Program-made: the position numbers and the translations under genes
The notes under the pieces: model-generated
Database searches by the model: none
Told to the model about the DNA's origin: nothing
What the model saw: only the letters and a program-made list of their open reading frames with translations
Assembly (NCBI RefSeq): GCF_003201865.1
Contig: NZ_QJJJ01000001.1
Location: 310,001 to 374,000 of the forward strand
Reading direction: 5' to 3'
DNA: 64,000 bases
Source of the DNA: Methylobacterium sp. B4
GTDB taxonomy: Bacteria; Pseudomonadota; Alphaproteobacteria; Rhizobiales; Beijerinckiaceae
Part shown: positions 58,920 to 64,000 of the stretch, one piece after another
Layout of the letters: every line of letters begins with the position of its first letter
Position numbering within the stretch: position 1 is the first letter of the stretch

Positions 58920-59088
58920 GGTCGGATAATTCCTGTCCGTTTCGAGGGGCGTGCCGTGTCGCAAGGTAACGGTGAACGTCAGGTTAATGGCAGCGATCTG
59001 AGGGCCGCCGCATGTGCCCCCCGACACGCTGCGCGTTGCGCCGCTTCGAGGCCTCGTCTAACCGATACCGGATAAGGCCCGAGGCAGC

Positions 59089-60654
59089 ATGACCATCGAC
59101 ACGTCCCACCACGACAAGATCCTGATCGTCGATTTCGGCTCCCAGGTGACCCAGCTCATCGCCCGCCGGGTGCGCGAGGAGGGGGTCTATTGCGAGATCG
59201 TGCCCTTCACCAAGGCCGATGCCGCCTTCGACGAGCACCGGCCCAAGGGCGTGATCCTGTCCGGCGGCCCGGAATCCGTCACCACCGATCTCTCGCCCCG
59301 CGCCCCGCAAAAGATCTTCGAGGCGGGCGTGCCGGTCTTCGGCATCTGCTACGGCCAGCAGACCATGGCGGCCCAGCTCGGCGGCGAGGTCGAGGGCGGC
59401 CACCATGCCGAGTTCGGCCGGGCCGAGGTCGAGATTCTCTCCGATTCCCCCCTCTTCAGGGGCGTCTGGCACACGGGTGAGAAGTACCCGGTCTGGATGA
59501 GCCACGGCGACCGGGTCACCAAGCTGCCGGATGGGTTCAGTACCATCGCGATGTCGCGCAACGCGCCCTTCGCGGCCGTCGCCGATGAGGCGCGAAAATA
59601 CTATGCCGTGCAGTTCCACCCCGAGGTGCATCACACGCCCCACGGGGCGCTCCTGATCCGCAACTTCGTGCGCGACATCGCCGGCTGCTCCGGCGACTGG
59701 ACCATGGGTACCTATCGCGAGGAGGCGATCGCCAAGATCCGCGAGCAGGTCGGCAAGGAGCGGGTGATCTGCGGCCTGTCCGGCGGCGTCGATTCCTCGG
59801 TCGCGGCGGTGCTGATCCACGAGGCGATCGGCGACCAACTCACCTGCGTCTTCGTCGATCACGGCCTGATGCGCCTCGGCGAGGGCGACGAGGTGGTCCG
59901 CCTGTTCCGCGACCACTACAACATCCCCCTCGTCCACGTTCAGGCGCAGGACCTGTTCATCGGCGCCCTCGAAGGCGTCGACGACCCGGAAGTGAAGCGC
60001 AAGACGATCGGGCGCCTGTTCATCGACGTGTTCGAGGCCGAGGCGAAGAAGATCGGCGGCGCGGCCTTCCTGGCGCAGGGCACGCTCTACCCGGATGTGA
60101 TCGAGAGCGTCTCGTTCTCCGGTGGCCCCTCGGTGACCATCAAGAGCCACCACAACGTGGGCGGCCTGCCTGAGCGGATGAATATGCGGCTCGTGGAGCC
60201 GCTGCGCGAGCTGTTCAAGGACGAGGTGCGTCTCCTCGGCAAGGAACTCGGCCTGCCCGAGGCCTTCGTCGGCCGACACCCCTTCCCCGGCCCCGGCCTC
60301 GCCATTCGCTGTCCCGGTGTCATCACCCGCGAGAAGCTGGAGGCCCTGCGCAAGGCCGATGCGATCTATCTCGACGAGATCCGGCAGGCCGGGCTCTACG
60401 ACACGATCTGGCAGGCCTTCGCGGTGATCCTGCCGGTGAAGACGGTCGGCGTGATGGGCGACGGGCGCACCTACGACCACGTCTGCGCCCTGCGCGCCGT
60501 CACCTCCGTCGACGGCATGACCGCCGACTTCTACCCCTTCGACATGGCCTTCCTCGGCCGCGTCGCCACGCGGATCATCAACGAGGTCAAGGGCATCAAC
60601 CGGGTGACCTACGACATCACCTCGAAGCCGCCCGGCACGATTGAGTGGGAGTGA
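59089..60654 (+). CDS. guaA: GMP synthase (glutamine-hydrolysing)
   Basis: Converts XMP to GMP with glutamine as amide donor, cytosolic. 521 residues. N-terminal glutaminase: [11 protein letters not shown] (Cys nucleophile) and [13 protein letters not shown]-pyrophosphatase domain: [16 protein letters not shown] (P-loop). The dimerisation domain ends [15 protein letters not shown], the expected C-terminus. ATG at 59089 starts [18 protein letters not shown]. Confidence 0.98.
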   Translation: MTIDTSHHDKILIVDFGSQVTQLIARRVREEGVYCEIVPFTKADAAFDEHRPKGVILSGGPESVTTDLSPRAPQKIFEAGVPVFGICYGQQTMAAQLGGEVEGGHHAEFGRAEVEILSDSPLFRGVWHTGEKYPVWMSHGDRVTKLPDGFSTIAMSRNAPFAAVADEARKYYAVQFHPEVHHTPHGALLIRNFVRDIAGCSGDWTMGTYREEAIAKIREQVGKERVICGLSGGVDSSVAAVLIHEAIGDQLTCVFVDHGLMRLGEGDEVVRLFRDHYNIPLVHVQAQDLFIGALEGVDDPEVKRKTIGRLFIDVFEAEAKKIGGAAFLAQGTLYPDVIESVSFSGGPSVTIKSHHNVGGLPERMNMRLVEPLRELFKDEVRLLGKELGLPEAFVGRHPFPGPGLAIRCPGVITREKLEALRKADAIYLDEIRQAGLYDTIWQAFAVILPVKTVGVMGDGRTYDHVCALRAVTSVDGMTADFYPFDMAFLGRVATRIINEVKGINRVTYDITSKPPGTIEWE

Positions 60655-60702
60655 GGGACGTCGCTGCCGTGGTTGTCGGCCGTCGAGCCGTCGTGTGCGG
60701 CG

Positions 60703-61128
60703 TCAGACTAGCAGATGCGTCGGGACGCCGAGGACGGGACCAGCTTCGGCGAGGCGTCGATCGAGTGTGGTGACGGTCGCCCCGTGCGCCGACGCGGTCG
60801 CGAGGTGCAGGGCGTCCCCGGCGCGAAGACCGAGCGCATGCTGATCGACGAACGTCGCTGCCGTTCGGAAATGGCTGCCTTCGATCGGCAACACGCGCAA
60901 GCTCTCGGCGACCAGCCTGTTGAACATCGCGAGTGCTGCTGCGCGCTGACCCAGGTCGATCTGGCTTGTGCGGAGCTTGATCGCGAAGGCGGAGGAGATC
61001 TCGGTGAGGGTCCATTCGCTGATCGCAAGGTCCTCGGGATCTTGCTCCCCGAGCCATTGTTGCGCACGGGCCGTCGAGATTTCGTTGGACAGGCTTGCGA
61101 CGATCAGCGACGTGTCGAGATAAAGCAT
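60703..61128 (-). CDS. vapC: VapC-type PIN domain toxin
   Basis: Metal-dependent RNase of a type II toxin-antitoxin pair. 141 residues. PIN acidic residues: LYLDTSLIV (Asp 5), TLTEISS (Glu), [10 protein letters not shown] (Asp) and TLDRRLAEA (Asp). Its ATG overlaps the last base of the antitoxin stop (TGATG), the usual coupling. Target RNA unknown. Confidence 0.92.
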   Translation of the reverse strand: MLYLDTSLIVASLSNEISTARAQQWLGEQDPEDLAISEWTLTEISSAFAIKLRTSQIDLGQRAAALAMFNRLVAESLRVLPIEGSHFRTAATFVDQHALGLRAGDALHLATASAHGATVTTLDRRLAEAGPVLGVPTHLLV

Positions 61129-61370
61129 CAGGAACGATCGCTGTCCCGCATCGAACGGACGAGATCGACGGCACTCTCGTCTTGTGGCGGCATCGTCGCC
61201 GTCAGGGTCCGGAGCATGGCCACTTCGATCCGCTTCCGAGGTCCTGCGACGGAGGTCAGACGCGCCACCGGCCGGCCGCGCCGGGTGATGTCGATTGATT
61301 CCCCGGCCTCGGCCCGATCGACCAACTCGCTCAAGCGGCCTTCGGCATCCGTCAGATCGACCGTATCCAT
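61128..61370 (-). CDS. vapB: Phd/YefM-type antitoxin of the VapC pair
   Basis: 80 residues from [20 protein letters not shown]. The N-terminal DNA-binding fold typical of Phd/YefM has [20 protein letters not shown] flexible tail ([16 protein letters not shown]) would bind and block the toxin. Autoregulation of the pair's promoter is expected from family. Upstream in-frame ATGs, to 61502, are rejected because the family begins near MDTV. Confidence 0.88.
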   Translation of the reverse strand: MDTVDLTDAEGRLSELVDRAEAGESIDITRRGRPVARLTSVAGPRKRIEVAMLRTLTATMPPQDESAVDLVRSMRDSDRS

Positions 61371-61567
61371 CGGCAAGCTCCTGATCACGTCAGCGGTCGT
61401 ATGATGGTTCGCACTCGAGATTTCCAGCAAACGCCGAAACAGGCAATGGCCGAAGCGTGGCATCAGCGGTGAGCCGCGATGCGACCGGATAGGGGTAATC
61501 AAACAGCGCCGACGACAGGCCCGATGGCGTGCCCGGCCGATCGGATGGGCGGTGACGCAGGAGAGAG

Positions 61568-62590
61568 ATGGAGCCTTTGCCCACGTCGTCAGAGATCGAA
61601 GCGCTCCTGCGCAGCGCGCTGGCCGACCCCGACACCACTTGGAGCCTCGGCAGCTTCGGTGCCCTGGCCGAATTCGTGCGCGATGCCAACGAGCCGTCGC
61701 GCGCCTTGCCGGACGAGCGGATCGGGCTGGCCACGGATCGCGGTGCGCTCGCCCTCACGCTTGCTCCGGGCCTCCGGCCGGTCGCCTACGAGACGGGCTT
61801 TTCCGGCGGCTACAACCACGCCGTGGCGCTGTGCCTGCCCGAGGCCGATTGCGCCATGGCCGGGCGTACCCAGGTGACCGAACTCGGACCAGACCGGGAC
61901 GCCGCGCGGGAGGAGGATCGCGCGGCGATCCTGTTCGATCTCGGGCTGGGCCTGCGGGCGGTCGATGCCTGCGTTCGGGTGAGCGATCGGGAGATCCTCG
62001 CCTGTCTGCGCGCCGGCACCGGGCGGCCACTCTTCGCGGGCGACAATCCGGTCGGCTTGAACCTCGCGGCGATGAGCCCGCACCGCGTCTTCCGAGCGCG
62101 TCTGGGGCGCATCGAAGTCTATACGCCGATCCCCCGTGCCGGTCAGGCGAGACCTGCGGGGCCGCGCACGCTCGTCCTTCCGGCGATTCTGCGTGCCGGC
62201 CGCACCCACGCGGCGACGACGCCGATCCCGGCCGGCTTCGTGCCCTGCGCGAGCCTCGACCCGCCGCATCCCGGTAAGGATCGGATGGGCCGCCGGACGG
62301 CCTTCGATCCCGCCCGCCACGCGGCCTTCCAGGCCCTGCTCGATCGCTGGGGCGATCCTGGCCTTCTGGCCGTCAAGCGGGGAAGTGTCGGAATGCTGCC
62401 GGAGGGCGTCTCGCCCCGGCACGCGCGTTCGGCTCGCCGCGCCGCCGCGTGCCAGGCCCACCTCCTTCACGAAGCCGGCCTTTCGCCTATCAGGGCTCAC
62501 GAGGCCGTGCCGACTCGAGCGCTCCGCCGAAGCGTTGCCTCGGACGCGCAGCGTGAAACTGGCACCGCGACGGCCCCGGGACGAGCCTAG
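61568..62590 (+). CDS. Cytosolic protein of unknown function
   Basis: 340 residues, no signal or helix. Ordered segments such as TTWSLGSFGALAEFVRDANE, ETGFSGGYNHAVALCLPEA, DLGLGLRAVDACVRVSD and FAGDNPVGLNLAAMSPHRVF suggest a folded enzyme-like domain. The C-terminal 80 residues are arginine-rich and less protein-like. From memory, a DUF6925-type family opens in a similar way; unverified. Adjacent to a TonB receptor, so a link to metal or siderophore uptake is possible but unproven. Confidence 0.6.
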   Translation: MEPLPTSSEIEALLRSALADPDTTWSLGSFGALAEFVRDANEPSRALPDERIGLATDRGALALTLAPGLRPVAYETGFSGGYNHAVALCLPEADCAMAGRTQVTELGPDRDAAREEDRAAILFDLGLGLRAVDACVRVSDREILACLRAGTGRPLFAGDNPVGLNLAAMSPHRVFRARLGRIEVYTPIPRAGQARPAGPRTLVLPAILRAGRTHAATTPIPAGFVPCASLDPPHPGKDRMGRRTAFDPARHAAFQALLDRWGDPGLLAVKRGSVGMLPEGVSPRHARSARRAAACQAHLLHEAGLSPIRAHEAVPTRALRRSVASDAQRETGTATAPGRA

Positions 62591-62594
62591 CTCC

Positions 62595-64000
62595 TCAGAA
62601 CGACAGCTTCATCCCCGCCACGAAGGTCCGCGGAGGCCCGGCGAAGATCGAGCCTGTCGTGCCGGCGAGGACGGCGCGCCCGTTTTGTGCGCCGGTGGCG
62701 GGGTCGATGGTGTTGGCGAGCGGATTGGCCGAACCGATCGTGGTTGCGTCGAAGACGTTGCGCATCTCGCCGTAGAGGTCGATGCGCCGGGCGTAGCCGT
62801 TCGGAAGCAGCGCGGAATAGTGGATGTTGAGGTTCAGGATCGCGAAACCCGGCACCTTCAGGAAGTTCGCGTTGTCGAGGTAGGAGCCGTCCTGCGCCAC
62901 GACCTCGGCGAAGCCGCCGAGCCCCGCTAGCGGCCCGGCCGGCACGTCGTAGCCGATCCGGGCGAGGAGCTGATGCGCGGGCACGCCGGGAATGCGGTTG
63001 CCCGCCCGGTCGAAGCGCGCGGTGAGGCTGCCGGCGCTGATCTGCTCGATGTAGTCGGTGTAGACCTGATTGTCGAAGGTGTAGGCGAGCTTGCCGCGCC
63101 AGCCCGGCGCGAAGGTCCAGTCGGCCCCGACCTCGATGCCGCGGTGCTCGGAGGCCGGCGCGTTGAAGCTGTAGCTCAAGAGGCCCGCCCCCGGCGACTG
63201 CGTGACCAGCTCGTTGCGGAAGAACTCGTAGAAGCCGGTGAGGCTGAGCTTGAGTCCCTCGAAGGGGATGAAGTCGGTACCGAGATCGAAGCCGAGATTC
63301 TCCTGCGTTTTCAGGTCGGCATTGTTGCCGGGAAGCCCGGCCGAGGTGACGAACAGGCTCGAGAAGCCGGGCGTGGAATAGCCCGTCGCGACCCGGCCGC
63401 GCAGGGCCCAGTCCGGAGTGGGCCGGTAGACCAGGGCGAGTTCCGGCGCGACGTTGAGGAAGCGGCGGTCGGTCTGTGCCAGCGTCCTGGTCGTGCCCGC
63501 GGCCGTGGTCGCGAAGGTGCGGTTGCGCCCCGTGATGCTCGTCTCTTCCGCACTGATTCCGGCGACCGCCGCCCAGTCCGGCGCCAGTTCGAGTTCGAGC
63601 CGCGCCCGGCCACCGAGATTGGCTTGCAGCGCGTCCTGCAGCCCGATCAGCGCGCCGAGCCTTGGGCCACCATAGGGGGCGCGGTTGTAGGTGGAGGCCA
63701 AGATGTCCACCGCGCTGTAGGCGAGCGCGACGGTGCCGATGGCGGGCAGGCCGAACAGCTCCCCGCGCCGGGTCAGGTCGGTCTGCACGAAGTACGAGGG
63801 CAGGCTGCCGCGGCCGGAGGTGGTGTAGAAGGGCTGGTTGTAGTTGCGCTCGTCGAAGCCGACCTGCACGCGCCACGCGGTCTGCGCATCGAAATCGTGC
63901 TCCCAGCGGCCCGCGACGATGGTGCGCCGGTCGTTGCGGCGGAAAGCGCCCTCGGCGGCGGTCACCGGCACGCGCGGTCCGAAAGCCCCGTTCGCCAGGA
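62595..64000 (-). CDS. TonB-dependent receptor (N-terminus beyond window)
   Basis: Outer-membrane active-transport barrel. About 468 residues visible from the right edge to the stop at 62595. Barrel strands such as DAQTAWRVQVGFDERNYNQP, the WALRGRVATGYSTPGFSSLF repeat-like motif, ENLGFDLGTDFIPFEGLKL and the C-terminal FVAGMKLSF, ending in an aromatic residue as needed for BAM insertion. The plug domain and TonB box lie outside the window, so the substrate (siderophore, cobalamin or other metal complex) cannot be told. Confidence 0.93.
   Translation of the reverse strand, partial: LANGAFGPRVPVTAAEGAFRRNDRRTIVAGRWEHDFDAQTAWRVQVGFDERNYNQPFYTTSGRGSLPSYFVQTDLTRRGELFGLPAIGTVALAYSAVDILASTYNRAPYGGPRLGALIGLQDALQANLGGRARLELELAPDWAAVAGISAEETSITGRNRTFATTAAGTTRTLAQTDRRFLNVAPELALVYRPTPDWALRGRVATGYSTPGFSSLFVTSAGLPGNNADLKTQENLGFDLGTDFIPFEGLKLSLTGFYEFFRNELVTQSPGAGLLSYSFNAPASEHRGIEVGADWTFAPGWRGKLAYTFDNQVYTDYIEQISAGSLTARFDRAGNRIPGVPAHQLLARIGYDVPAGPLAGLGGFAEVVAQDGSYLDNANFLKVPGFAILNLNIHYSALLPNGYARRIDLYGEMRNVFDATTIGSANPLANTIDPATGAQNGRAVLAGTTGSIFAGPPRTFVAGMKLSF

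Noticed and set aside
61390..61758. 122-residue minus frame between vapB and the unknown cytosolic gene
   Set aside because: Overlaps the start of a better plus-strand gene and has a serine/arginine-rich composition.

Overview
The window is a very GC-rich stretch of alphaproteobacterial chromosome. Gene content and order point to a Hyphomicrobiales organism, most likely Methylobacterium/Methylorubrum. The signs are a class I lysyl-tRNA synthetase, an ftsW-murG-murC-murB-ddlB-ftsQ-ftsA-ftsZ-lpxC-bamD-recN run, a PmtA-type phospholipid methyltransferase, a FdhF/YdeP-family molybdenum oxidoreductase resembling the FDH4 type of methylotrophs, and an alphaproteobacterial RpoH promoter in front of dnaK. 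The genus call is inference from memory, not a database match. No rRNA, tRNA, CRISPR array, prophage or transposase gene was seen. The region looks like ordinary chromosome with small accessory insertions.

Layout. 1-4.2 kb (minus strand): kdp potassium ATPase operon (kdpF, kdpA, kdpB cut by the left edge) with several tiny membrane peptides around and inside it. 4.4-13.6 kb: M23 peptidase, prfB with its programmed +1 frameshift, a DUF2809 membrane protein, class I LysRS, an AEC transporter, rpmB, a TPR lipoprotein and an M17 aminopeptidase. 13.6-24.8 kb: a double cold-shock-domain protein, a one-domain response regulator and a metallophosphoesterase, then an envelope block (DUF374 acyltransferase, waaA, lpxK), a nucleoside-salvage operon (cdd-punA-deoC-deoA), a histidine-rich secreted protein and PmtA. 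25-28.5 kb: dnaK and dnaJ, with an RpoH-type promoter upstream of dnaK. 28.7-33.5 kb: a secreted protein, the FdhF/YdeP oxidoreductase, a low-GC glycosyltransferase and a stand-alone sigma-70 region 1.1 protein.

33.5-50 kb (all minus): recN, a family 2 glycosyltransferase, bamD, lpxC, ftsZ, ftsA, ftsQ, ddlB, an SMI1/KNR4 protein, murB, a DUF559 protein, murC, murG and ftsW. This is the second half of the division and cell-wall cluster; it starts at ftsW, with guaB divergent, so the mraZ-murD half must lie elsewhere. Two genes unrelated to wall synthesis sit inside it, and the DUF559 gene ends in a mosaic of palindromic repeats that runs into the start of murB. 50-64 kb: guaB, small membrane and lipoprotein genes, a tandem pair of unrecognised secreted paralogues, a ketopantoate reductase-like gene, an rsmB-like methyltransferase with an apparent CTG start, an alpha/beta hydrolase, guaA, a vapBC toxin-antitoxin pair, an unrecognised cytosolic protein and the C-terminal part of a TonB-dependent receptor cut by the right edge.

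Most long reading frames opposite real genes are by-products of the GC-rich third codon position and were left out. Start sites were chosen by family N-termini, overlaps and visible Shine-Dalgarno sequences. Many remain uncertain because Shine-Dalgarno sites are weak here.
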